Below are positions 8,554-16,370 of a stretch of 64,000 nucleotides of DNA, piece after piece (position 1 is the stretch's first letter; every line of letters starts with the position of its first letter). This stretch comes from Parapedobacter sp037190485 (GTDB lineage: Bacteria; Bacteroidota; Bacteroidia; Sphingobacteriales; Sphingobacteriaceae), in contig JBBCJB010000014.1 of the NCBI GenBank assembly GCA_037190485.1, positions 1-64,000 of the forward strand. The letters run 5' to 3'. The notes beneath the pieces are model-generated. The model was not told where the DNA came from and made no database searches. It worked only from the letters and a program-made list of their open reading frames with translations. The translations under genes were made by a program, and so were the position numbers.

Positions 8554-11500
8554 TTAAAATGTCAATTTTAGTCCCAAACTCCATATCTCCAGTGGCGGTG
8601 GAGCGAATGGGCCAGATTCCGGATTTAGACCATTGTAGTCCGTTAACGTAAAAATGTTTTGGCCTGATAGGTAAAGCTCAAAATAGGAGAACGTTTTCCC
8701 TCGAAATACATCGGTAAGATTATAGGATGCATATACATTACTCAATCTTATAAAATCAGCATCAGAGAGCACCGCCGAAGATTGACGAAACTGGATAAAG
8801 CTGTTTGAGGCTATGGTGGATGTCACCCCTAACATAGGATAAGCAGCCTGATCCCCTGGATTGCTCCAATGGTTTAACGCATCGATTCCAATATTAAAGG
8901 TTCCGTCCCCTAGACTACCTGACGGAAAATCCCCTAAAAATGTATTTTGTTTGAATCCTTGGCGGAATTGAAGTAGAACACTGCAACCGAAATTCCCAAT
9001 TTTGAATTGATTGTGCCAACCCCCATAAATGTCTGGGTATGTTTTGCCAACATATTGAAAATCACTTGGACGAGAATAGATTCCGTTGCCATCCACATCC
9101 TCAAGCAACGTCAATCCTGTTGCCGGGTCGATGCCTAAAAAACGGTACAAAATGAAGTTATCAATGGGTTTTCCGATAATGTACTGATTGGCATACGTCG
9201 AACTTGCCAGCCCGGGGAATTCCAATAGTGTGTTAGTCGGCATGGTAACGTTGATACTGGATTGCCATTGAAATTTTTGCCTATTCACTATCCCCGCAGT
9301 TAAATCAACTTCCCACCCCTTGTTTTCAACCAACGCCGGTAGATTTGCCTGATAGGAAGCAAAACCTGTTTGCGTGGGCAACGGTTGCCCGACGAGTTGG
9401 TTCCCGGAGCGGTTCCTGAAAAAATTGGCAGTCAATCGATACCGGTTTTCCACGAAGCCAAGCTCTAAACCGATTTCCAATTTTTTATTTTCTTCCCAGG
9501 AATAATTGGCATTGGCAATTCTAAGCGGACCCAAGGTAGTGCCTTGGTAGGCTTCACTAGACCCGTAGTTTGGCAAATAGCCGTAATCTGGAATCTGGTC
9601 GTTGCCGGAAGTGCCGTAGCTAGCCCTTAGCTTGCCAAAACTCATGGCGCGGCTGTCCTTTAAAAACGCTTCTTCCGAAAACAACCAGGCGCCGCTAACC
9701 GCCCAGAAATTCGCTGTTTTTTTGTTGGGGCCGAACCTCGACGACGCATCCCTTCTAAAACTGACATTGGCTAAATACCTTTCGTCCCATTCCCAACCCA
9801 ATCTGCCGTAGGCAGAGGCGTATCGATAATCAATGTTCTCATTAAACAAGGCTTCAATATTAGCCGCCGATCGAATGTCGCCAATCAGCTCATCATTGAC
9901 AAAATTCGCCCCGCTTAACAGCTCATTTAAATTTTCATTGCTTTGATAGGTTGCTCCCAAGAGTACATTAAATAGTCCCTTTTCAACAAAAGATTTTCGA
10001 TAGGTCAATTTTGGTTCGACAATAAGATTTTTAGTGTAAACTGTACCGTATAAACCATATCCGTTTAAAGTCGAAGTATTGGGATTTCCAGACGCGATTG
10101 GCCGTAAAACTTTCTGATCAAGAATGATGGACGTATAACCTACACTGGTTGAAAAAGTCAAATCTTCATCTATTTGATAATCCAGGTTTAAGTTACTTGT
10201 CAAATTTTGGGTCTTATTCTCGCTGGTTCTCATTATATGAGCCAACGGATTCACCAACCGAGGATCTTCCGACCAATATAACGACCCGTCGTCATTATAG
10301 AGGGGATAATTAGGTGCTGTTATTATAGATCGATAAAGTTCAGAACTTGCAGCAAACTTATTTCGCTCGCTACCCAACATGAAATTTCCTTGTAACTTTA
10401 GCTTGTCACTGAACATGGAATGGTCGATTGCCAATCGAGCCACCAACTTTTCCAACCCCAAGTCATCACCGGGATTAGTCGAACCCTGATTACGGTAATT
10501 TCCCGACAGCATAAATTGGGTCTGTTGGCTACCGCCGCTTAAACTTACATTGGCATTATTCAAGGCAGCTGTTTCGCCGAAGAACAAGTCCTGGAAATCG
10601 GTGCTTTCGGTTTGGCTCCATAATGTCAAATCCGGTGCAGTCAATTCGGTCGGCGTAACACCATCGACGGCAAATGCTGCTTGTCGAAAACTTAGGTATT
10701 GTGGGAGGGATAGAAGATCCATACGCTCATTCATCTGGGCAATACCAGAATAATAATCGATATCCAGCTTCGTGCGCCCTGATTTGCCCCGCTTTGTCGT
10801 TATCAGAATGACCCCGTTGGCTCCTCTGGAGCCATAAATAGCCGTCGCATCGGCATCCTTCAATATTTCAATACTTTCGATGTCGTTTGGATTCAATGTA
10901 TTTAAGGGGCTGGATGCTGTATTGGCATTAATTAGTGAAGCAATCACAAGAGATTCAGGATCCAAAGGCGAAGAAGGATAAGGTATACCATCCACAATAT
11001 ACAGCGGATTGCTTCCGGACGCAAGGGAGTTGTTGCCACGAATCTGTACATTCACGGCACCTCCCTGCACACCGTTCGTTTCGCTCACCAAAAGACCAGC
11101 AACCCGCCCTTTTAAGGCCTGTAGGGGATCTGAAATGGGCTGTTCAGCGATTTGTTCGGCACCTACTTTGGATATGCTACCCGTTCTCTTCTTTTCCGTG
11201 GTTTTATAATAACCCGCGTTGAGCACCACTTCGTCCAACACGCTCGGCTCCATACGCATCACCACCCGACCGACACTAGTTGTGGCTTTCACGTGCAACG
11301 TGATATACCCCACATAGGAGATTTCCAGCGTGGCATCGTCGGGGACATTGCGTAGGATGAAATTACCTTCCCGATCCGTTTGTGTTTGCAACGAAGTACG
11401 CTTCCTTTCCGCGTCGAGTATGCGGACGGAAGCGCCCGAAAGCGGATTTCCCAACGAATCAACGATTTTTCCGGTGACGATGGGGAAGGCTAAAATCAGT

Positions 11501-11940
11501 AGCGACCCATTCTCGGAGACGCGATGCCTCGCGTCGCTACGCCCATCTGCGCGACCCTCACCCTCCTTGATCACGATGACCTTCTTGCCCTCCGGGAGGT
11601 CATACTGCAAGCCCAACCGCTGGGCGAGCTCATCAAGCACCTCGCGCAAATCCACATTTTCCTTATCCAAGGTGATCTGTCCGGCCTGTTCATAGATCTT
11701 CCCCGGCACCGAAAACCCGTAGCCGGTCTGGATGCGGAGGTCATCCAGGATCGTTTCCAGGGAAACGTTGGTCCGATGGATGGACACCCGCTGCGCGAGC
11801 GATCGCTCGGCATGGCCCAAACTGAATACCGTGGCTAGCACGGCTACCGTTGTACACAATCGCATGATGACTCCTTTCCAAACTGTCTCCAAGCGGCGAT
11901 TGCCATATCCATGGGCGGCTGACCCATAAAATTCTTTCAT
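8554..11940 (-). CDS. SusC/RagA-family TonB-dependent receptor with STN domain
   Basis: The protein has 1128 residues. After a long signal region (cleavage near SLAQ, about residue 50) come an STN secretin/TonB signalling domain (about 55-125), a carboxypeptidase-like regulatory domain (about 150-230), a plug domain (about 245-370, with GSNPLYIVDGIPY and DADATAIYGSRGANGVI), and a TonB-dependent barrel to the end. The STN domain signals to FecR when substrate binds, and fecR and fecI lie directly upstream. The linker between STN and the next domain is unusual: it is partly encoded by a palindromic repeat (11515-11541). The coding sequence of the barrel is AT-richer than that of the N-terminal domains. 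Confidence 0.95.
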   Translation of the reverse strand: MKEFYGSAAHGYGNRRLETVWKGVIMRLCTTVAVLATVFSLGHAERSLAQRVSIHRTNVSLETILDDLRIQTGYGFSVPGKIYEQAGQITLDKENVDLREVLDELAQRLGLQYDLPEGKKVIVIKEGEGRADGRSDARHRVSENGSLLILAFPIVTGKIVDSLGNPLSGASVRILDAERKRTSLQTQTDREGNFILRNVPDDATLEISYVGYITLHVKATTSVGRVVMRMEPSVLDEVVLNAGYYKTTEKKRTGSISKVGAEQIAEQPISDPLQALKGRVAGLLVSETNGVQGGAVNVQIRGNNSLASGSNPLYIVDGIPYPSSPLDPESLVIASLINANTASSPLNTLNPNDIESIEILKDADATAIYGSRGANGVILITTKRGKSGRTKLDIDYYSGIAQMNERMDLLSLPQYLSFRQAAFAVDGVTPTELTAPDLTLWSQTESTDFQDLFFGETAALNNANVSLSGGSQQTQFMLSGNYRNQGSTNPGDDLGLEKLVARLAIDHSMFSDKLKLQGNFMLGSERNKFAASSELYRSIITAPNYPLYNDDGSLYWSEDPRLVNPLAHIMRTSENKTQNLTSNLNLDYQIDEDLTFSTSVGYTSIILDQKVLRPIASGNPNTSTLNGYGLYGTVYTKNLIVEPKLTYRKSFVEKGLFNVLLGATYQSNENLNELLSGANFVNDELIGDIRSAANIEALFNENIDYRYASAYGRLGWEWDERYLANVSFRRDASSRFGPNKKTANFWAVSGAWLFSEEAFLKDSRAMSFGKLRASYGTSGNDQIPDYGYLPNYGSSEAYQGTTLGPLRIANANYSWEENKKLEIGLELGFVENRYRLTANFFRNRSGNQLVGQPLPTQTGFASYQANLPALVENKGWEVDLTAGIVNRQKFQWQSSINVTMPTNTLLEFPGLASSTYANQYIIGKPIDNFILYRFLGIDPATGLTLLEDVDGNGIYSRPSDFQYVGKTYPDIYGGWHNQFKIGNFGCSVLLQFRQGFKQNTFLGDFPSGSLGDGTFNIGIDALNHWSNPGDQAAYPMLGVTSTIASNSFIQFRQSSAVLSDADFIRLSNVYASYNLTDVFRGKTFSYFELYLSGQNIFTLTDYNGLNPESGPFAPPPLEIWSLGLKLTF
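11515..11541 (-). repeat. REP-like palindrome copy inside susC
   Basis: The plus-strand segment GAGACGCGATGCCTCGCGTC (11516-11535) with its flank GCTACG is an imperfect copy of the palindrome at 766-795. It lies in frame within susC and encodes about RSDARHRVSE in the linker between the STN and carboxypeptidase-like domains. Confidence 0.7.
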
Positions 11941-11979
11941 AAATGTTCATTTCTGAACGCACACCTACGGGTTAATTCG

Positions 11980-11987
11980 TAAGTTTG
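11980..11987 (+). promoter_or_regulatory. Antisense -7 box in the fecR-susC gap
   Basis: TAAGTTTG fits TAnnTTTG and points away from susC, toward the terminator at 12099-12133. No clear -33 TTTG was found at standard spacing. Its value lies in the matching arrangement at the second susC locus. Confidence 0.4.
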
Positions 11988-11992
11988 TGCGT

Positions 11993-12133
11993 CTGGTTGA
12001 TCCCCGGAAATGAATACGGTACAACCCGCGTTCAATCCGAAGACATAAATAAGTTAGTTCATTCCTTTCTGTTTTGTGCAGGGTACGCCGACGATATGGC
12101 GGTGACAGGGTGCGAACCTGTTGCCGCTTTTTT
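11993..12133 (+). ncRNA. Predicted antisense RNA over the susC leader
   Basis: A transcript of roughly 140 bases is predicted from a TAnnTTTG box (11980-11987) to an intrinsic terminator (12099-12133). It contains no plausible reading frame and is antisense to the mRNA leader between fecR and susC. Antisense RNAs that dampen SusCD operons are known in Bacteroides. The prediction is by inspection only; the start is approximate. Confidence 0.45.
12099..12133 (+). terminator. Intrinsic terminator pointing against susC
   Basis: GCGGTGACAGG (12099-12109) pairs with CCTGTTGCCGC (12117-12127) through eleven pairs including two G-U, with a 7-base loop, followed by six T (12128-12133). No annotated plus-strand gene ends here; it lies 22 bases short of the fecR stop, which is read in the other direction. 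Confidence 0.7.
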
Positions 12134-12154
12134 CTTGCCGACCTTACCCCCGGT

Positions 12155-13345
12155 CTAGTAAGCCTTTCTGAATATGGTCAACCTCCTTTCCGCCTGTTTT
12201 TGTCCACTGCCTTTGTTAATTAACTCCAATCGATACTGCATGGCCGGTTCGCTGGCCTGCAGCGCATACAATACGTCTGCCAACGGGACATCCCGCGGCA
12301 TGTTGAGCACCACGGTGGCCTCCGCGGGCAATGTGTCTTCGTAGGCGACCTCCACGTCGTACCAGCGGCTGATCTGCTTGAGGATCTCGGGCACCGTCCC
12401 TTTCAGGATGAAGTAACCGTCTTTCCAGGCGGTGAAGGGTTTGGTGTCGACGCGGTGTTTGGTTAACCCTTCGCCAGCCGTCGTTCCTTGTTCGCCAGGC
12501 ACGAGTTGCAAACTCGCACCATTGGCTTCCACGCGCACCTTGCCTTCCACGAGCGTGGTTTTGGTTTCGGGGTCGTCCTTGTATGCCGAAATATTGAACT
12601 CCGTTCCGAGTACTTCGACGGTTTGGCCGGCGGTCAGGACTTTGAAGGGCGCGCGCGTGTCGCGCGTGCCTTGGATTTCCTGAATCTCGAAAAACGCTTC
12701 GCCTTCCAAAATCACATCCCGTGATTCTCCCGAGAATCGGGATGGGTATTTCAATGTACTGTTTGCATTGAGCCAGACCTTGGAGCCATCGGGCAGGGTG
12801 ATTTGGTAGGTGCCGCCCTTCGGAGTGGTAAGTTGTAAGTCATAAGTCGTAAGTCCTGCATTCGGGCTATCTGCTGGACTAACGGCTGATCCGTCGTCGT
12901 AGGTGATGGCTTCGGCTCCGACGATGATTCCGGTTTGGGCTTCGTCCAGGTTTATCACACGGCCGTCGGCGAGGGTCAAGGTGGCCCGGTTGCCGCCGGG
13001 AAGGATTTCCGTGGCGGCGAGGCTATCGACTGTCGACTGACCACTATCGTCTAGCAGCAGCCAACCGACGGCAAGGAGGATGGCGGCTGCCGCGGCATAA
13101 GGCAGCCACCGGAAGCGCCGGGATACCGTTCTGGTCGGTGTGTCTGCATTGCCTTGCAGTATGTGGGCAAGCGCGGGCCGCAACTGTTCCTTGTACCGCT
13201 GCACGTCTTCCTTGCTGACGCCGGCATCCGCATCGTTGATGGTCTGGATGACCACCCGCTCCACCAGGTCGCGCTCTTCCGCCGTGCAGTGTCCCGCCAG
13301 GTATTTTTCGATCAGTGCTTCCGCTTCTTTCCTGTTCATATTCAC
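12155..13345 (-). CDS. FecR-family anti-sigma / sigma regulator
   Basis: The protein has 396 residues. A cytosolic N-terminal anti-sigma region (about 1-70, beginning NRKEAEALIEKYLAGHCT) is followed by one membrane helix (about 75-97) and a periplasmic FecR domain with LTLADGRVINLD, TPKGGTYQITLPDGSKVWLN, EGEAFFEI and VLGTEFNIS. A C-terminal DUF4974-type segment follows (FILKGTVPEILKQISRWYDVEV). It relays ligand binding from the SusC STN domain to the sigma factor. It sits 52 bases after the sigma gene. Four tandem heptamers lie inside its coding sequence at 12829-12856, just before the TPKGG motif. Confidence 0.95.
   Translation of the reverse strand: MNMNRKEAEALIEKYLAGHCTAEERDLVERVVIQTINDADAGVSKEDVQRYKEQLRPALAHILQGNADTPTRTVSRRFRWLPYAAAAAILLAVGWLLLDDSGQSTVDSLAATEILPGGNRATLTLADGRVINLDEAQTGIIVGAEAITYDDGSAVSPADSPNAGLTTYDLQLTTPKGGTYQITLPDGSKVWLNANSTLKYPSRFSGESRDVILEGEAFFEIQEIQGTRDTRAPFKVLTAGQTVEVLGTEFNISAYKDDPETKTTLVEGKVRVEANGASLQLVPGEQGTTAGEGLTKHRVDTKPFTAWKDGYFILKGTVPEILKQISRWYDVEVAYEDTLPAEATVVLNMPRDVPLADVLYALQASEPAMQYRLELINKGSGQKQAERRLTIFRKAY
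12829..12856 (-). repeat. Four tandem heptamers inside fecR
   Basis: On the plus strand TAAGTTG, TAAGTCA, TAAGTCG and TAAGTCC run head to tail. They encode LTTYDLQL of FecR on the minus strand. Since the unit is 7 bases, gain or loss of one unit would shift the frame. Confidence 0.7.
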
Positions 13346-13397
13346 GTCCCCTTTTCCGGGGTTATCGCTTATAAGGAAACTAACGGGGGCCTAACGA

Positions 13398-14000
13398 CTA
13401 GATGAAAATTGAAAAAAGTGATAACCCGCAGGAAATGAGCAAGAAAAAAATCCACTTGGCGAGCGATTCCCGCAGGGATTTGAGCGAATTGGATACCTGT
13501 GCCTTGACGGTGTGCTCCGATATGCCCAGTTTTTCGGCCACTTCCCTGTGCGTGAGGTTTTCATTGCGGGTGAGTTCGTAGACCGTTCGCATGCGCGCAG
13601 GCAGCTTGCTCACGGCATCGTCGATGGCCGCTTGCAGTTCCCGCTCGCGCAAACGCTGGTCGGCCATCGGGGCGGGTGTTTCGGCCGCGGCCATGAGGTG
13701 CTGGATGTACCGGTCGGAAACCTTGCGGTGCTTGATGGCATTGAGTGCGGCGTGGCTCACGGCACCATAGAGGTAGGCCTTCAACGAGGCGGTGACGCCC
13801 AGCGAGGCCCGGTGCTGCCAGAGCTCGGTGAACACGTCCTGCACGATATCCATGGCATGGTCCGCATCGGCCACCAACTTGATGGCACCGACAAACAACG
13901 GATCGAAATACCGCCCATACACCGCGGTGAACGCCGCCTCGCTCCCTTGCTGGAGCAGGGACACGAGCGCTTCGTCGGCATGATGGGTGAAATCTTCCAT
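13398..14000 (-). CDS. ECF sigma factor, FecI-like
   Basis: The protein has 200 residues with sigma-70 region 2 (about 25-90, YFDPLFVGAIKLVADADHAM) and region 4.2 (about 125-175, the HTH LTHREVAEKLGISEHTVKAQ). The tail carries a hydrophobic stretch (WIFFLLISCGLSLFSIFI) seen in many Bacteroidota FecI-like factors. It lies just upstream of fecR and susC on the same strand, so its likely target is the susCD operon. A TAnnTTTG box lies 21 bases upstream of the ATG. Confidence 0.93.
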   Translation of the reverse strand: MEDFTHHADEALVSLLQQGSEAAFTAVYGRYFDPLFVGAIKLVADADHAMDIVQDVFTELWQHRASLGVTASLKAYLYGAVSHAALNAIKHRKVSDRYIQHLMAAAETPAPMADQRLRERELQAAIDDAVSKLPARMRTVYELTRNENLTHREVAEKLGISEHTVKAQVSNSLKSLRESLAKWIFFLLISCGLSLFSIFI

Positions 14001-14021
14001 CGTTTAAGCAGTTAATCACTA

Positions 14022-14029
14022 CAAATTTA
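14022..14029 (-). promoter_or_regulatory. -7 box of the sigma factor gene
   Basis: Read on the minus strand this is TAAATTTG, matching TAnnTTTG, 21 bases upstream of the FecI-like start. No -33 element is evident at standard spacing. Confidence 0.45.
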
Positions 14030-14116
14030 ATGAAAGTTTAACAAAAGCATATTTTTTCTGGCCTGAACGGTGAAAAATTTTTCATCGCCCCTGCCGGTAG
14101 CGGACGGCAGATCTCG

Positions 14117-14124
14117 TATATTTG
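14117..14124 (+). promoter_or_regulatory. -7 box of the small membrane protein gene
   Basis: TATATTTG matches TAnnTTTG and lies 28 bases before the ATG at 14153. It is divergent from the sigma gene promoter. Confidence 0.45.
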
Positions 14125-14152
14125 ATTAATAACTCCGGTATGGCTTGAAACG

Positions 14153-14503
14153 ATGACGACGGCGCGGAAATTACAGGCGATAAAATCGCTCCACACCTTG
14201 ATTTGGGTGTTTTACAATGTGGTGATCGGCTACATGCTGTACGCGGTGGCGTTCGGCAGTCTGGATCATTGGTTCTGGGCCTGCCTTGGGCTGGTTTTAC
14301 TGGAAGGACTGATCCTGCTACTATTCCGCTGGACGTGCCCGCTGACGCTCGTGGCGCGCCGATACTCCTCCTCCACGCGGGACAATTTCGACATCTACCT
14401 GCCCAATTGGCTGGCCAGGAATACCAAGACGATCTATACAACGCTGGCGATACTGATCGCCGTCGCCGCCGTGATTCGCCTCATCCAAGATGCTGCCGGA
14501 TAA
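14153..14503 (+). CDS. Small three-helix membrane protein, unknown function
   Basis: The protein has 116 residues and three hydrophobic helices at about 12-34, 38-60 and 92-112, with a basic loop (CPLTLVARRYSSSTRDNFD) between the second and third. The CPLT motif followed by a basic loop recalls small DUF2784-like membrane proteins, but I do not assign it firmly. It is divergent from the sigma factor gene and lies 35 bases upstream of the MmcQ/YjbR gene, probably co-transcribed with it. Confidence 0.75.
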   Translation: MTTARKLQAIKSLHTLIWVFYNVVIGYMLYAVAFGSLDHWFWACLGLVLLEGLILLLFRWTCPLTLVARRYSSSTRDNFDIYLPNWLARNTKTIYTTLAILIAVAAVIRLIQDAAG

Positions 14504-14538
14504 CATCGCATGGAAAAAATAACCCAGACTTTTGTATC

Positions 14539-14901
14539 ATGGCCATAGACTATCCCTTTTTCCTGCACATCATCCGCGATGCGGTAGCGCGGCTGCCCGA
14601 GGCACAGGAAAAGCCCTGCCACGGTACGCCCGGCTTCTATGCGGGCAAGTGCATCTTCGCCCGGATACAGGACGATCTGCAATCGATCGCCATCTATACC
14701 AAAAGAAAGGAAGCGTTGCTGGCCGCGAATCCAGCGGTCTACTTCACCACGCCGCATTTCGACGGGTATGATTACATATCGGTGCGATTGGCGCGCGTCG
14801 ATCCGGGCGAATTGACGGACTTGTTGGTAGAAGGCTGGCAGGAACGGGCCACGAAACGGGCGTTGAAGGCCTATACGAAAACCAACAAGAACAACGTGTG
14901 A
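14539..14901 (+). CDS. MmcQ/YjbR family protein
   Basis: The ATG at 14539 gives 120 residues that cover one CyaY-like alpha/beta fold as in MmcQ/YjbR proteins: HGTPGFYAGKCIFARI, the strand LQSIAIYTKRKEALLAANPAVYFTTPHFDGYDYI, and the C-terminal helix LTDLLVEGWQERATKRALKAY. Family members are small and sometimes called DNA-binding; the true role is unknown. A longer frame extends upstream to 14203 but overlaps the membrane protein gene in another frame, so the internal ATG is preferred. Confidence 0.85.
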   Translation: MAIDYPFFLHIIRDAVARLPEAQEKPCHGTPGFYAGKCIFARIQDDLQSIAIYTKRKEALLAANPAVYFTTPHFDGYDYISVRLARVDPGELTDLLVEGWQERATKRALKAYTKTNKNNV

Positions 14902-14933
14902 CAAGGAACGGGAAGGGTGAACACACGCCCCGC

Positions 14934-16337
14934 CTACAGCCCGAAGTAGCCCTTGGCGTTGTGGTAGCAGATGTCCTGTACGATCTTGCCCGTCCAAGGG
15001 ATGTCGGCGGGCATGAGCCCCCGCTCGATGTCTTCGGCGAACAGGTTGCACAGCAACCGCCGGAAGTATTCGTGCCGCGAGTAGGACAGGAAGCTCCGTG
15101 AATCGGTGAGCATGCCCACGAAACAGCTCACCAGGCCGATGTTCGACAGCGTGTTGAGCTGCTGGGTCATGCCATCCAGCTGATCCAGGAACCACCAACC
15201 CGAACCGAACTGCATCTTGCCCTTGACGCCTTCGCCCTGGAAATTGCCCATCATGGCGGCAAAGACGGCATTGTCTGCGGGGTTGAGGTTGTACACCACG
15301 GTCTTGGCCAACCGGCCTTCGTCCTCCAGCGCGTTCAGGAAGCGCGACAGGCGCTCGGCCTGCTGGAAATCACCGATGGAATCGTACCCGGTGTCTGGCC
15401 CGAGCTCGCGCAGCTTGCGGCTGTTGTTGTTGCGCAGCGGCCCCAAATGGAACTGTTGCACCCACTCCTTGTCGTGGTACAGCTTGCACAGCTCGGAGAG
15501 CACCACGTAGGTGAACGCATCCTCGTGCTCGGCGGCCAAGCGGTCGTCGCCATCCAGCACGCGCTTGAACACCTCATCGAGCGACACGGGCGAGGTGGCC
15601 TGCAAGGGCAACTGGTTAAGCCCGTGGTCCGCGATGCGGCAGCCGTGGCGATGGAAATAGTAGAAGCGGTTGGACAGCGCATCCAGCAGCGTGTCCAGGT
15701 CTACGATGGCCGTGCCGCTGCTTACCTGCAGCTGCTCGATGTACTGGCGGTAGGCATCGCCCTTGCTGAGCTGGAAGGCCTTGTCTGGCCGGAACGACGG
15801 CAGCACCCGCGTGGCAAAGCCCGACTGGGCGATGGCTTGGTGGTGCCGGAGGTCATCGGTGGGGTCATCGGTGGTGCCCACCATGGCCACCCCGAAATGC
15901 TGCAGCAACCCGCGCGGCGTGAATGCCGGTGTCTGCAGCTGCGCTTGCGTGCTGTCGAAGACCGCGTCGGCGTTGTCGGGCCCCAGCAGCTCGGTGATGC
16001 CGAACGGATCCTTGAGCTCCATGTGCGTCCAGTGGTAGAGCGGGTTGCGCAACGTATAGGGCACCGCCTCGGCCCACTTGCGGAATTTCTCGCGGTCATC
16101 CGCGTCGCCCGTGATGTATTTTTCGGGGATGCCCAGCACGCGCTGCGCACGCCACTTGTAATGGTCGCCCGCCAGCCAGATGTGGGTGATGTTCCTGAAG
16201 TTGGCATCGGAAGCCACCGCATCGGGCGGCAGGTGCGAATGGTAGTCGATGATGGGGAGGTCCTTGGCGTAATCGTGGTAGAGCTTCACCGCCGTAGCGG
16301 ATTGCAACAGGAAGTCGTCGTTGAGGAAACTGGCCAT
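14934..16337 (-). CDS. uxaC: Glucuronate (uronate) isomerase
   Basis: The protein has 467 residues, the full family length. UxaC converts D-glucuronate to D-fructuronate or D-galacturonate to D-tagaturonate. The amidohydrolase-like motif DYHSHL (31-36) supplies metal ligands; HQAIAQSGFATRVLPSFRPD, MQFGSGWWFLDQ and the C-terminal SYSRHEYFRRLLCNLFAEDIERG are typical. It is the last gene of a three-gene operon with an SDR oxidoreductase and uxuA, 33 bases downstream of uxuA. Confidence 0.97.
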   Translation of the reverse strand: MASFLNDDFLLQSATAVKLYHDYAKDLPIIDYHSHLPPDAVASDANFRNITHIWLAGDHYKWRAQRVLGIPEKYITGDADDREKFRKWAEAVPYTLRNPLYHWTHMELKDPFGITELLGPDNADAVFDSTQAQLQTPAFTPRGLLQHFGVAMVGTTDDPTDDLRHHQAIAQSGFATRVLPSFRPDKAFQLSKGDAYRQYIEQLQVSSGTAIVDLDTLLDALSNRFYYFHRHGCRIADHGLNQLPLQATSPVSLDEVFKRVLDGDDRLAAEHEDAFTYVVLSELCKLYHDKEWVQQFHLGPLRNNNSRKLRELGPDTGYDSIGDFQQAERLSRFLNALEDEGRLAKTVVYNLNPADNAVFAAMMGNFQGEGVKGKMQFGSGWWFLDQLDGMTQQLNTLSNIGLVSCFVGMLTDSRSFLSYSRHEYFRRLLCNLFAEDIERGLMPADIPWTGKIVQDICYHNAKGYFGL

Positions 16338-16370
16338 GTGAGTCTGTTCTTTGTTTAAAACTACAAATTA

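Noticed and set aside
3006..14000. Lasso-peptide precursor and B/C maturation genes near the isopeptidase-like gene
   Set aside because: I looked in the gaps and on both strands and found no small leader-core peptide and no transglutaminase-like or asparagine-synthetase-like gene.
14434..15198. Minus-strand frame of 254 codons over the MmcQ/YjbR gene and the end of uxaC
   Set aside because: It overlaps the 3' end of uxaC on the same strand in another frame and runs opposite MmcQ/YjbR; no homology is apparent.
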